In this document: piece after piece, positions 1 through 7,322 of the stretch
Layout: every line of letters begins with the position of its first letter
Numbering within the stretch: position 1 is the stretch's first letter
NCBI GenBank assembly: GCA_035532215.1
Contig: DATKRK010000047.1
Span: 1-13,959, forward strand
DNA: 13,959 bases
Source: JAICIG01 sp035532215
GTDB lineage: Bacteria > Planctomycetota > Planctomycetia > Pirellulales > JAICIG01
Reading direction: 5' to 3'
Program-made: the position numbers and the translations under genes
Notes under the pieces: model-generated
Databases searched by the model: none
The model's input: only the letters and a program-made list of their open reading frames with translations
Told to the model about the DNA's origin: nothing

Positions 1-208
1 CCTGACAGCGAATACCCGTGCGCCGTTCGCCCAACCCGGTGTTCACGGTGTCGCGACTCCAGCCAAACAACTCTTCCACTCGCCGAGGATTGCCGTCGCA
101 ATACTTGATCGCCATCTCCGCCTGAAACTGCCGCCGCCGAAGGCCGGTCAGCTTCCGGGCTGCCGACTTGATCGTCGCCAAAACCGATTCCGTCAATTCG
201 CTAAGCAT
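1..208 (-). CDS. ISAzo13-like (Rhodopirellula-type) transposase, N-terminal fragment
   Basis: The minus strand reads openly from an ATG at 206-208 to the window edge (69 codons), so the C-terminal catalytic part lies outside. The N-terminus begins MLSELTESVLATIKSAARKL and continues with an RRRQFQAEMA helix and a helix-turn-helix-like stretch ending ELFGWSRDTVNTGLGERRTG. I recognise this as the DNA-binding N-terminus of ISAzo13-family transposases, which are common in planctomycetes. A strong Shine-Dalgarno (GGAGGAG on the minus strand, about 212-218) supports the start. The DDE domain cannot be seen, so intactness is unknown. The outer end of the element should lie somewhere in 209-412, but I could not fix its inverted repeat. 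The family call rests on recalled similarity, not a search. Confidence 0.72.
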   Translation of the reverse strand, partial: MLSELTESVLATIKSAARKLTGLRRRQFQAEMAIKYCDGNPRRVEELFGWSRDTVNTGLGERRTGIRCQ

Positions 209-412
209 CCGTCTCCTCCGTGAGACCGCAGGGCCCTCGTTTCTCTGCCGCCGCCCAACTATTTACCACAGTCCACGTTTTCACGGTAGGTTAATTTCTG
301 CCCGGTGCCTAAGCGGCGGCTATTGCTCGCCAACTTTGTGTCAGCCAGAATAAAGCCCCCTGAGCGATTAGGGAGTTGTTTTCACCATCATTTCGCACGC
401 CCACGTTCAACC

Positions 413-1825
413 ATGAATCAGCGGTTCCAATGCTTCGCGGTCCTGTTGCTGATTGGCATTTGCCACAGCGCGCAAGCCGCCCCGCGTAACGTCGTGCTGT
501 TCGTCACCGACGACCAAGGCCAAGACGCGGGCTGCTACGGCAACCCCGTCATCAAGACGCCCAACCTCGACCGGCTGGCCGCCGCGGGGACGCTGTTCAA
601 ATTCGCCTTCTGTACCACGGCAAGCTGCAGCGCCAGCCGCTCGGTGATTCTGACGGGCATGCACAACCATGCCAACGGCCACTACGGCCACGAGCACAGC
701 TATCACCACTTCAGCAGCTTCGACAAGGTGAAGAGCCTGCCCGTGATGCTGAGCAACGCCGGCTACCGCACGGGTCGCGTGGGCAAATATCACGTGGCGC
801 CGGAAGCAGTCTATCATTTCGACGAGGCATTGCCTGGCAACGCGCGAAGTCCGCTGGAAATGGCGGAGAACTGCCGGCCATTCGTGGCCGGGTCGGACAA
901 GCCGTTCTTCCTCTATTTCTGCACGGCCGATCCGCACCGCGGCGGCGGCCAGGCCGACGAACTTGCACATCGGCCCGATCGGTTTGGCAATAAACCGGAC
1001 GGCAAAGAATATCCCGGCGTGACGCCGGTCAAGTACGGTCCGAAGGAGGTTGTCGTGCCCCGCTTCTTGCCCGACACGCCGACCTGCCGGGCGGAACTGG
1101 TGCAATACTACCAGTCGGTCTCGCGCGTCGACCAGGGACTCGGCCGGCTGATCGCGGTGCTGAAAGAGGCGGGCGTCTACGACGACACGTTGATCGTCTA
1201 CATCTCCGACCACGGCATTGCGTTTCCCGGCGCGAAGACGACGGCCTACGAGCCGGGGCTGCGATCGCCATGCATCGTGCGGAATCCCTACGCCAAACAG
1301 CGCTGCGTGGTGAGCGAGGCGATGGTGAGCTGGGTCGATCTCACGCCGACGATTCTCGACTTCGCCCGTGCCACGCCCAAGCAGGCGGCGTTTCACGGCC
1401 GTACGTTCCTGCCGGTGCTGGAAGAGGCCCGCCCCGACGGCTGGGACGAAGTCTATGCCTCGCACACCTTCCACGAAGTGACGATGTATTACCCGATGCG
1501 CGTGGTCCGCGGCCGGCGCTACAAGCTGATCTGGAACATCGCCCATCCGCTGCCGTATCCCTTCGCCTCGGACCTCTGGGAAGCGCCCACCTGGCAAGAC
1601 ATGTATGCGAAAGGTGGCGACGCGCTTTACGGCCGGCGGACGGTGGCCGCCTATATCCATCGCCCGCCGTTCGAGCTGTACGATCTGGAAAGCGATCCCG
1701 ATGAAATACAAAACCTGGCTGCGGACGCCGGCCACCAAGAGCTGTTGGAAAGCCTGAAAGGCAAGCTCAGGGCGTTCCAAAAGCGCACCGGCGACCCCTG
1801 GCTATTGAAATGGGACTATGAGTGA
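413..1825 (+). CDS. Secreted N-sulfoglucosamine sulfohydrolase-like sulfatase
   Basis: This 470-residue sulfatase probably removes N-linked sulfate from glucosamine in heparan-type or similar sulfated polysaccharides outside the cytoplasm. An ATG at 413 gives a clear signal peptide (residues 1-23, LLLIG core, AQA-A cleavage); the in-frame upstream ATG at 305 would add 36 residues and bury it, so 413 is preferred, although no Shine-Dalgarno is seen. Visible active-site elements are Asp33-Asp34 (VTDDQG, metal site), Cys72 in CSASR as the formylglycine precursor, the GKYH segment at 124-127, and Asp266-His267 (SDHG). The stretches HFSSFDKVKSLP, KYHVAPEAVYHFD, FHEVTMYYPMR and the closing DPW match my memory of human SGSH, and length is typical. 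Formylglycine maturation needs an FGE or other sulfatase-maturing enzyme not seen here. The Pro of CxPSR is Ala, which the broader motif tolerates. Confidence 0.95.
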   Translation: MNQRFQCFAVLLLIGICHSAQAAPRNVVLFVTDDQGQDAGCYGNPVIKTPNLDRLAAAGTLFKFAFCTTASCSASRSVILTGMHNHANGHYGHEHSYHHFSSFDKVKSLPVMLSNAGYRTGRVGKYHVAPEAVYHFDEALPGNARSPLEMAENCRPFVAGSDKPFFLYFCTADPHRGGGQADELAHRPDRFGNKPDGKEYPGVTPVKYGPKEVVVPRFLPDTPTCRAELVQYYQSVSRVDQGLGRLIAVLKEAGVYDDTLIVYISDHGIAFPGAKTTAYEPGLRSPCIVRNPYAKQRCVVSEAMVSWVDLTPTILDFARATPKQAAFHGRTFLPVLEEARPDGWDEVYASHTFHEVTMYYPMRVVRGRRYKLIWNIAHPLPYPFASDLWEAPTWQDMYAKGGDALYGRRTVAAYIHRPPFELYDLESDPDEIQNLAADAGHQELLESLKGKLRAFQKRTGDPWLLKWDYE

Positions 1826-2056
1826 GAAGGCTGGAATGAGTACCTCCGAGGCCAGGCCTCAAGCGGTAAGCGCCGTCGGCGTCCGCGTTGACGAGGATGC
1901 CTCTCGATGAAGACATCAGTGTCGACAACTTGCTCGCCGGCCAGGCTTCGAACGAAAGCCAACAGTCGTTTCAGAAGTGGCTTGTTCAACGCGCGGCCGC
2001 GGGCGCGCGCCGCCGCGGGCGATAGGACCGTTGCCCGTATACGAGGTTCAGGTGCG
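1826..2056. other. Intergenic region between convergent genes, no supportable gene
   Basis: About 230 bp separate the stop of the sulfatase from the stop of the JmjC gene. It holds a short perfect inverted repeat (GAGGCC-A-GGCCTC, 1848-1860) without a T-tract, and a very GC-rich block at 1991-2021 carrying the 10-mer GCCGCGGGCG twice (1996-2005 and 2012-2021). A 43-codon plus-strand ORF from 1897 shows no recognisable family. Either palindromic block could act as a bidirectional transcription barrier, but that is only inference. Confidence 0.4.
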
Positions 2057-2926
2057 TTAATGCCGCCTCAAAGGATCGAGCGATTTCCCGCGCGACGCGA
2101 TGAAATCGCGCACCAATTGCTCGTTGCCAAGCCATACCGCCAGGTCGGCCCCGAGCTCGGCAAACATCTCGCAGTGCTGCTCCAACAGCTCCTCTGCGGT
2201 CAGCGGCGAGGCTTCGCCCACAACGGGCAAGCGCTGCCGCCAACGGATCGAATCGGGCAGCCGCTGGCGAAGAAAGTCGAGCACGTCGAGCGCGGCGGGG
2301 CTCATCACGCCCACGGCCAACGAAAGCGAGGCCTCACGGGCTTCGGCCTTGTGCCAGTAGCCGTGCGGCAGATAGAGCCAATCCCCGGCGGAGAGCAGGC
2401 ACCGCGAAAGCGGCATGATCTCGCGCTCGTAGCGCATGTCGCTCGGCAAGGCTTCCACCAGCGGCCAGGGGTTGACCGTATTTTTGCGCAGCGAGTATTC
2501 CTTGCTGCCCGCGGTCTGCAAAATAAAGACGTCCTCGGCGTCGTAATGCCAGCCGAAGCCATGCTGATCGGCGGGAGTGCAATAGATGTGAACGTCGACC
2601 GCGGCGCGAAAGTCGCGCTCGAAGCCGGCCGCCAGTTCGGCGATTTCGGCGTGACCGCGCTCGGCGTGGCGGACCAGGACCGTGTACCCATCGTCGAACA
2701 GTTGCCGAGCTTCCGTGGGCGAGGGATGACGGTTGCCTTCCCAGCGACGGCCCTCTTTCACGACCAACACGTCGGCGTCGGGCTGAGAGAGAACCGACTC
2801 GACGGTCGGCCAACTGCCAAGCTGCGTGAGGGCCGCGGCCCCGCGCGGCAGCGAAAACGGCTGCCGCAGAAAGTACTCGCCGATGAACTGGCGGAGCGGA
2901 AAATCGCCGAGAAGCTGTTGGATCAT
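2057..2926 (-). CDS. JmjC/cupin-4 family 2-oxoglutarate oxygenase (ribosomal-oxygenase-like)
   Basis: This 289-residue protein has the layout of cupin_4/JmjC iron- and 2-oxoglutarate-dependent hydroxylases related to bacterial RoxA/YcfD and human MINA/NO66. The N-terminus (IQQLLGDFPLRQFIGEYFLRQ) resembles the lead helix of that family. The HxD iron ligands are His127 and Asp129 in GFGWHYDAED, and the distal His is His192 in LYLPHGYWHKA; the SKEYSLRKN segment sits between them, as expected for the double-stranded beta-helix. After the cupin core comes a helical region (210-289) as in ribosomal oxygenases, though the whole is shorter than YcfD. Known members hydroxylate ribosomal-protein residues; the substrate here is unknown. 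It lies 65 bp downstream of the chimeric GH gene on the same strand. Reading stays open upstream of the ATG, so the start could be a little earlier; no Shine-Dalgarno is visible. Confidence 0.85.
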   Translation of the reverse strand: MIQQLLGDFPLRQFIGEYFLRQPFSLPRGAAALTQLGSWPTVESVLSQPDADVLVVKEGRRWEGNRHPSPTEARQLFDDGYTVLVRHAERGHAEIAELAAGFERDFRAAVDVHIYCTPADQHGFGWHYDAEDVFILQTAGSKEYSLRKNTVNPWPLVEALPSDMRYEREIMPLSRCLLSAGDWLYLPHGYWHKAEAREASLSLAVGVMSPAALDVLDFLRQRLPDSIRWRQRLPVVGEASPLTAEELLEQHCEMFAELGADLAVWLGNEQLVRDFIASRGKSLDPLRRH

Positions 2927-2991
2927 AGGGACGGCAAGATCGTCACGAAACAGAACAGGCCGCGGGGCCGCGCTTACGAGCTAGCGCTCTG

Positions 2992-4011
2992 TCATTCGTC
3001 GATTGATGGATGCAGTGGTAGGGTGGGACCAGCGAGCTTGCGAGCGCCGGCCCAGGTGACGCCGTAGTTGCCGAAGAGGCCGTCCACCTTGCACGCCGCA
3101 GTCGGACCGGCGGCGTTCCACGTCTTGTTGTTTTCCAGGCCGGGCGAGTTGGGATGATAAATGTAGTTATGAACGTTGGCGCAGTCGGCGTACCGAGTTC
3201 CTTCGGGCATCACGCTGCCGGCGCCCGTGGGGATGGTGAGGAACTGCAAGCCGACGTTGTGGACCTCGGCGCCTCCTTCGCTGATCGACCAGACGGGATA
3301 CTTCTTCAACAGCGGATCGCTTTTCACGGCGCGGTACAGGTCGCGTTGCAGCTTGGCGACGGCCAGCCACGAAGGCGCACGGCCGCCGCCTTCTTCGTCC
3401 TGATACGTTACGCCCCAGTTGTTCGGCTCGTTAGTGCTTTCAAAGGCGAGCAGGGCATCGGCCGCCGCCAACTGCCGGGCGGTTTCGATGAGCTTCGCCA
3501 GATCGCTGCCGCCGTCGCGGACCGAGGCGTGGGTGGCGTCAATCTCCTCGCGCGCCCAGGTCTTGTCCTTCGGCGGTAGGTTGCCCTTGACCCTGGCCCA
3601 CTGCACGGCCCACGTCGCCTTGCAGCGGTGAACCTCAAAGATATAGCCATCGCCCTGGGAATCGAGGAGCATAAACGCGATTCCGTCGGCAGGCTGATTG
3701 GCGTCTCCCCAGCCCCAGCCGTAATCCAGCGAGAGCGCCAGTTTTCTAGGGTTTTTGATTTCGGCAAACGTTTTGGAAAGCGAGCCGCTGGGCTTATTGG
3801 CGGCAAAACGGGCCAACAGCCCGGGATCGTTGGCGGCTGGCGTCGGGTAGCGGAACACGTCCCAATCGCCCTTCGGCTGCCAGCCCAGATCGGCGAAGTT
3901 GCCCTTGGAGAAATCGGTGTCGATGAACGTCTGCGCCAGGCAAACCGTTTGGGCGGTGCCTGCCAATATGAACAGTATCGTCGCTTTCGCGACCGAAGCT
4001 GCTTTGATCAT
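2992..4011 (-). CDS. Secreted beta-sandwich / glycoside-hydrolase chimera, probably truncated
   Basis: A 339-residue protein with a signal peptide (about 1-26, hydrophobic TILFILAG core). Residues 27-165 (FIDTDFSKGNFADLGW onward, LALSLDYGWGWG, ADGIAFMLLD, WAREEIDATHASVRDGG) look like a concanavalin/laminin-G-like carbohydrate-binding sandwich. From about 170 (DLAKLIETARQLAAADALLAF) the sequence becomes a clan-A-type glycoside hydrolase barrel with a NEPN motif at 194-197, where Glu195 is the likely acid/base. The early barrel strands are missing, and after NYGVTW (315-320) the reading frame runs into a short dispersed repeat and stops 19 codons later, so the strand carrying the nucleophile Glu is absent. 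I infer a fusion with internal and C-terminal loss that is probably catalytically dead. It starts 13 bp after the stop of the DUF59 gene and is likely co-transcribed. Domain names come from recalled patterns. Confidence 0.68.
   Translation of the reverse strand: MIKAASVAKATILFILAGTAQTVCLAQTFIDTDFSKGNFADLGWQPKGDWDVFRYPTPAANDPGLLARFAANKPSGSLSKTFAEIKNPRKLALSLDYGWGWGDANQPADGIAFMLLDSQGDGYIFEVHRCKATWAVQWARVKGNLPPKDKTWAREEIDATHASVRDGGSDLAKLIETARQLAAADALLAFESTNEPNNWGVTYQDEEGGGRAPSWLAVAKLQRDLYRAVKSDPLLKKYPVWSISEGGAEVHNVGLQFLTIPTGAGSVMPEGTRYADCANVHNYIYHPNSPGLENNKTWNAAGPTAACKVDGLFGNYGVTWAGARKLAGPTLPLHPSIDE
3017..3053. repeat. Short dispersed-type repeat forming the 3' end of the glycoside-hydrolase ORF
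   Basis: The plus strand reads GGTAGGGTGGGACC, then AGCGAGCTTGCGAGCGCC, then GGCCCA. The TGGGACC and GGCCCA arms are nearly inverted repeats. Read on the minus strand in the coding frame it gives the unrelated tail AGARKLAGPTLP. I recall near-identical segments scattered in Pirellulales genomes, but only one copy is in this window, so the dispersed status is an inference. Confidence 0.45.
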
Positions 4012-4024
4012 GGTGCGATGGCCG

Positions 4025-4342
4025 TTAGAAGATGCCCAACTGGTCCCGCGCGTCTTCGGTCATGCGGTCGGGCGTCCAAGGTGGGATCATCACCAGCTTG
4101 ACCTCGACTTGCCCGACGCCTTCGAGCCGCGAGAGCGCGTCCTTGGAGTTCTGGATCAACTGCGGGCCGGCCGGGCAGGCGGGGCTGGTCATCGTCATCT
4201 CGATCGCAACGTCCGACTTGCCTTCCGCCGCCTCGGCGACCGTGACGGTGTAGACCAGGCCCAAGTCGATGATGTTGATGAACAGCTCGGGATCGATGAC
4301 TTGCTTCAGGGCTTCGCGAACGGTGTCTTCGTTGATGGGCAT
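4025..4342 (-). CDS. sufT: DUF59/MIP18-family Fe-S assembly factor (SufT-like)
   Basis: A single-domain protein of 105 residues, the usual size for stand-alone DUF59 (MIP18/PaaD N-terminal) proteins. It shows VIDPEL at 15-20, the IIDLGLVY strand at 24-31, the TMTSPACPAGP loop with the conserved Cys56, and the VKLVMIPPWTPDRMT segment at 81-94 typical of the family. DUF59 proteins help deliver or mature iron-sulfur clusters; SufT is often encoded near suf genes. Here it lies on the same strand as sufBCD but about 3.6 kb downstream of sufD, with the Rieske gene nearby, which supports an Fe-S role over the phenylacetate PaaD role; no paa genes are present. The first ATG is used; no Shine-Dalgarno is evident. 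Confidence 0.9.
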   Translation of the reverse strand: MPINEDTVREALKQVIDPELFINIIDLGLVYTVTVAEAAEGKSDVAIEMTMTSPACPAGPQLIQNSKDALSRLEGVGQVEVKLVMIPPWTPDRMTEDARDQLGIF

Positions 4343-4423
4343 GAGCGTTACTTGGAAAGTTGTGTTGACGGACAGACATTGCCCCGTGACGATGGGTCAA
4401 GCATCACGCAAACATCGGCAGTG

Positions 4424-5503
4424 TCAAGGAGTGTTTGCATCTCTTGTTCCACGGGCAGGCTTCGTTTTTCCGGCTTTTGAACGTAGCCGCTGGAACTCGT
4501 CGTGCTTCTTCTTGATGAACTGGTTCTTTGGATCGTTCTTGCGAGCTTTCTCAAAATGCCTTGCCGCACGGGTGAAGTCGCCTGTCTGCTGTAGTGAAAG
4601 AGCCAGATAAAGGTGTCCCCATCCGTCGTGGCGGTTCAACGACAAACAGTGGCGCAGAGCTGCCTCGGCCAGGCCGAATTTGGCCAGATCGTAATAGGTC
4701 AATCCCAGCTCTCGGAAGGCAGCCGCGTATTTTGCATCGAGCTCGATTGCTTTTTGAAATGCGGCGACGGCGTCTTCGAGCCGCTTCTCGTGCCGATATG
4801 TGAGGCCCAGGTTCAAGAACGCCTCCGAGAACGATGGATCAAGCTCAATCGCTTGGCGGCAGTATTCCATCGCCGCAGCATACCGCCGCGTCTCGATCAT
4901 AACATGTGCCAAGAAAACGTAGTAATGTGGGCTCTTTTGCAGAGCTAGCCTGGCTTGAATCGCTTCTTCTGCGCGTTGCCACTCGCCCACCTCGATATAC
5001 GCCCTACCCAGCAAGCCGAGTGCGGCGATGTTTTGGGGATCGAGGTCAAGAGCCTGCTTGAACTGAGAAATCGCGCGCGTGTATTGCTTTAGCTCGCTCA
5101 GCGCGCTGCCCAACCGCCAGTGAAAAAGTGGTTCGCGAGGCTCGGTTCTGACCAGTTGTTGAAGCAAGCGTACGGCCTGCGTAGGCTTGCGGCCACGCAG
5201 CGCCTTATCGGCGGCACTGTATTTTTTTTCAAGCTCGCGGAAGGAGGCCGTTCCGACCTCACGGCTCGTTCTCGCTCGCTTTGCCTTGACGGAGACCCTC
5301 GAGCGCCTCTTTGCCAAGCTGCTCGTCTTCCTGCTTAGCTCGCTGCCTCGATTTCTTGATACTGTCGATTGGCTTCGGCTGACCGGCATCGTCGCCTTGC
5401 CGGCGCCTCCGCCACCGTCGCCGTTTTCGCTGCGCATCCTCAATCTCCTCAAATTGCTGCCCTGGATCCTTTGGAGGGTAAATCCTTCTTCCTTCTTCGC
5501 CAT
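4424..5503 (-). CDS. TPR-repeat protein with basic disordered N-terminus
   Basis: A 359-residue protein. Residues about 91-325 form roughly seven tetratricopeptide repeats, with the motif clearest in WRLGSALSELKQYTRAISQF, AFLNLGLTYRHEKRLEDAV and AAFRELGLTYYDLAKFGLAE. TPRs are protein-protein interaction scaffolds; no enzymatic domain or membrane segment is seen, so the partner and role are unknown. Residues 1-85 are low-complexity and rich in Arg, Lys, Ser and Gly, and the C-terminus (327-359) is also basic. The N-terminus is uncertain: a TATAAT hexamer overlaps the first ATG, Met23 and Met39 are alternative starts, and another frame is open over the same stretch (5259-5561). The gene lies between the Rieske and SufT genes on the same strand, 81 bp after the Rieske stop. 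Confidence 0.8.
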   Translation of the reverse strand: MAKKEEGFTLQRIQGSNLRRLRMRSENGDGGGGAGKATMPVSRSQSTVSRNRGSELSRKTSSLAKRRSRVSVKAKRARTSREVGTASFRELEKKYSAADKALRGRKPTQAVRLLQQLVRTEPREPLFHWRLGSALSELKQYTRAISQFKQALDLDPQNIAALGLLGRAYIEVGEWQRAEEAIQARLALQKSPHYYVFLAHVMIETRRYAAAMEYCRQAIELDPSFSEAFLNLGLTYRHEKRLEDAVAAFQKAIELDAKYAAAFRELGLTYYDLAKFGLAEAALRHCLSLNRHDGWGHLYLALSLQQTGDFTRAARHFEKARKNDPKNQFIKKKHDEFQRLRSKAGKTKPARGTRDANTP

Positions 5504-5507
5504 TATA
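5502..5507 (-). promoter_or_regulatory. TATAAT hexamer overlapping the TPR start codon
   Basis: On the minus strand the sequence around the annotated start reads GCTATAATGG, a perfect -10 consensus whose last AT forms part of the ATG. A TTGACG lies upstream but at 21 bp spacing, which is too long for a good promoter. If functional, transcription would begin inside the current first codons and favour a start at Met23 (about 5437) or later. Confidence 0.25.
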
Positions 5508-5584
5508 GCATGGCCGCTTGGCTGCGACCGTCAAACATCGAGGACGAGCGGGCAACGTCAACGACGGATTCGCGCGCGATGGCC

Positions 5585-5896
5585 CTATTCACTCAACTTG
5601 ACGAAGATTTCGTCCCCTTCCACCTTGACCTCATGCACCTTCGTCGGCCTCGTGGCGGGCATGGTCAAGGCGGCGCCGGTGCGGACGTCGAACTTCGCGC
5701 CGTGCCGCGGGCAGGCGATCATGTGGTCTTCCAGCTCGCCCTCGCCCAACGGACCGCCGTCGTGCGTGCATACATCGTCGATGGCGAACAGCTCGCCCCC
5801 AACGTGCAGGACGACCACCAACTGGTCGTCCACCTCGACCACGATCCGGCCGGGGTCGGGCATCTCAGAGAGTCGAGCCACGCGTTGAAAATCCAT
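5585..5896 (-). CDS. Rieske-type [2Fe-2S] ferredoxin
   Basis: From the ATG at 5896 the product is 103 residues, the usual size of small Rieske ferredoxins of the non-heme dioxygenase/NirD type. The cluster ligands are all present: Cys43 and His45 in CTHDGG, and Cys62 and His65 in CPRHG, followed by FDVRTG. It is a soluble electron carrier with no signal peptide or membrane anchor, so not a cytochrome bc1 Rieske subunit. The partner oxygenase or reductase is not in the window. An upstream in-frame ATG at 5965 would add 23 residues that do not match the family. Such stand-alone Rieske proteins are often found near suf/sufT genes; here SufT follows two genes downstream. Confidence 0.92.
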   Translation of the reverse strand: MDFQRVARLSEMPDPGRIVVEVDDQLVVVLHVGGELFAIDDVCTHDGGPLGEGELEDHMIACPRHGAKFDVRTGAALTMPATRPTKVHEVKVEGDEIFVKLSE

Positions 5897-6156
5897 CAGT
5901 CGTACTTCGCTTTGTGAGCCAATCGGCCACTCGGAAAAATGCTTGTGCCCCGGTGCATTTCGCATCCAAAGGGATCCGCGGGCGACGCCTCCGGGATTCT
6001 CTATTGTACGCGGTTTTCCCGCATGGTGCAGTGCTGTTTCACTCAGGGCAAATTGCCGTTGCCGCGAAGCGGCGTGAAGCTTCGTGCTGTGGGGGCCGTG
6101 CCGGCCTTTGATATGCGGCGTAGCGGTGCTAAGCCGACGAAAATGGGTTTGCCACC
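5897..6156. other. Divergent intergenic region, no supportable gene
   Basis: About 260 bp lie between the starts of the minus-strand Rieske gene and the plus-strand DUF5678-like ORF. It should hold both promoters, but I see no convincing -35/-10 pair. A small inverted repeat (GCCGC-GAA-GCGGC, 6061-6073) is the only clear structure. Confidence 0.35.
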
Positions 6157-6402
6157 ATGAAACAGATCGCCACTCGCCGGAAGACGAAACCGATGCCGAA
6201 AAACCATCCGCTGGTGCTCGACGTGTCCGCGTACCTCGGAGAATGGGTCACGGTCGATCCCGCAACATACAAGGTGCTCGGCCATGGGGACTCGCCGGAG
6301 CAAGCGACAAGAAACGTCCTGCGGCTCGCTTTGCTTCTGAAGATCGATTGCCATACGCTTATTCCACGAGCGCCGTTCAATTGCAAAACCAGTCCCGGAT
6401 AG
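6157..6402 (+). CDS. Small DUF5678-like protein
   Basis: An 81-residue ORF containing VSAYLGEWVTVDPATYKVLG and HGDSPEQATRNVL, which resembles the short DUF5678-type beta domain (a conserved Trp-Val strand followed by G-x-S/T-P-E-x-A). Such proteins are frequently encoded next to aspartyl-protease-like or toxin-antitoxin-like partners in GC-rich bacteria, but no such partner follows here. The last 20 residues (KIDCHTLIPRAPFNC onward) do not look like the family, so the 3' end may be degenerate. The start could be Met13 (6193) instead; neither has a strong Shine-Dalgarno. It is the only plus-strand gene in a long minus-strand stretch. Function unknown; assignment is from pattern memory. Confidence 0.5.
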   Translation: MKQIATRRKTKPMPKNHPLVLDVSAYLGEWVTVDPATYKVLGHGDSPEQATRNVLRLALLLKIDCHTLIPRAPFNCKTSPG

Positions 6403-6461
6403 CCGCTGGCCGGAGCCAAATGGCGAATGGCCGTGAAAGGCCGTCAAGACATTCACGAGAG

Positions 6462-7313
6462 TCAACCGGGCCGAAGTATCTGACCGAGATGCTCGTTGAT
6501 GGTCCGGTAGACGTGGCCGGGGTTCTGGACGTCTCGTAGCGTGAAACGCATCGTGGCGGACTTCCTCGTCACCGAATCCGTTATCATCAGGGTAATTATC
6601 TTCCGGCGATCTTCTTCCAAATCCCACCACCCTGTCACCGTGGGCAGCGGATTAGGGTGCGTCTTGACGATATAACTGGAGCATCGCCTGGCGGCGGCAA
6701 GTTGCTCGGGCGCTTGCAGCAACGCCTCCGAATAGTCGAACGTCACGCTATCCGTTTCGGTAATCACGACTTCGCTCTTCGCCGCTTTCGCCCCGCTCTT
6801 GGTGGTCCGAGCGGGACGCGCCACTTTACCTTCAAGCTTCGTCCCGAAAGAAAAATCGTACCAACGATGGACGCGTGCGATGATGTCGTCGAGGGTCTCC
6901 TCGTTCAGAGGCCGACTATCGGCCTTTTCCCGCATCTCCAAGGCCATCGTCCCGTCACTGCGCTCAGCAGGCTCCATAACCCATGTATACCAGCTCTGCG
7001 GTTCCATCATCGTGAAATAGAAGAGCGTGGTGGGGTACGGGAACGGCCCAAAGCGAGCCATCCCCTGAAGCGCCGGCTCGAGCACCTTGTTCGCAGTGTC
7101 GGCGGTCACGGGCGAATAGGTGGCCCGCAGTTCCACGGCAAACTGCCTCAGCCCCGGTTTGTCAGAAAGGAGGGTGACCAGGTAGTCGATCCCGTAGTCG
7201 AACCCGCTCTGGTCTTGAACCAACAGGTCTTCGCGCCCAGAAAGGAGAACATTCGTCAACGCACGCGCCCGCATCTCCGTAAATCGCGCTCGTTCGGTAG
7301 CATGTTCCGCCAT
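6462..7313 (-). CDS. DUF4365-like (putative PD-(D/E)XK fold) protein with unknown C-terminal domain
   Basis: With the ATG at 7313 the protein has 283 residues; a GTG at 7322 would add three. Residues about 20-115 (ALTNVLLSGREDLLVQDQ, GFDYGIDYLVTLL, RQFAVELRATYS, TTLFYFTMM) resemble the DUF4365 arrangement, in which a GxD strand and a following Q-V-K strand build a restriction-endonuclease-like site. Here the residues would be Asp43 and Glu61-Leu-Arg63, so the usual Lys is Arg and catalysis is doubtful. Residues 165-180 form a basic linker, and 185-283 (SEVVITETDSVTFDYSEALL to TINEHLGQIL) are an unrecognised beta-rich domain. It follows the 160-residue gene by 9 bp and forms a tight pair with it. 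Toxin, immunity or sensor roles are all possible. Confidence 0.65.
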   Translation of the reverse strand: MAEHATERARFTEMRARALTNVLLSGREDLLVQDQSGFDYGIDYLVTLLSDKPGLRQFAVELRATYSPVTADTANKVLEPALQGMARFGPFPYPTTLFYFTMMEPQSWYTWVMEPAERSDGTMALEMREKADSRPLNEETLDDIIARVHRWYDFSFGTKLEGKVARPARTTKSGAKAAKSEVVITETDSVTFDYSEALLQAPEQLAAARRCSSYIVKTHPNPLPTVTGWWDLEEDRRKIITLMITDSVTRKSATMRFTLRDVQNPGHVYRTINEHLGQILRPG

Positions 7314-7322
7314 GGTTCGCAC

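Noticed and set aside
407..1780. 457-codon open frame antisense to the sulfatase
   Set aside because: Arg/His/Val-rich shadow of a strongly supported sulfatase gene; no motif.
1848..1860. GAGGCC-A-GGCCTC inverted repeat as a terminator of the sulfatase gene
   Set aside because: Very short loop and no T-tract on either strand.
1880..1980. Minus-strand VVDTDVFIE-like string suggesting a PIN-domain toxin remnant
   Set aside because: Only a few residues look right, the motif is at the wrong end of the frame, and no other PIN residues follow.
1907..3067. 386-codon plus-strand open frame opposite the JmjC gene
   Set aside because: Composition is that of an antisense shadow, and the minus strand carries a clear HxD...H oxygenase.
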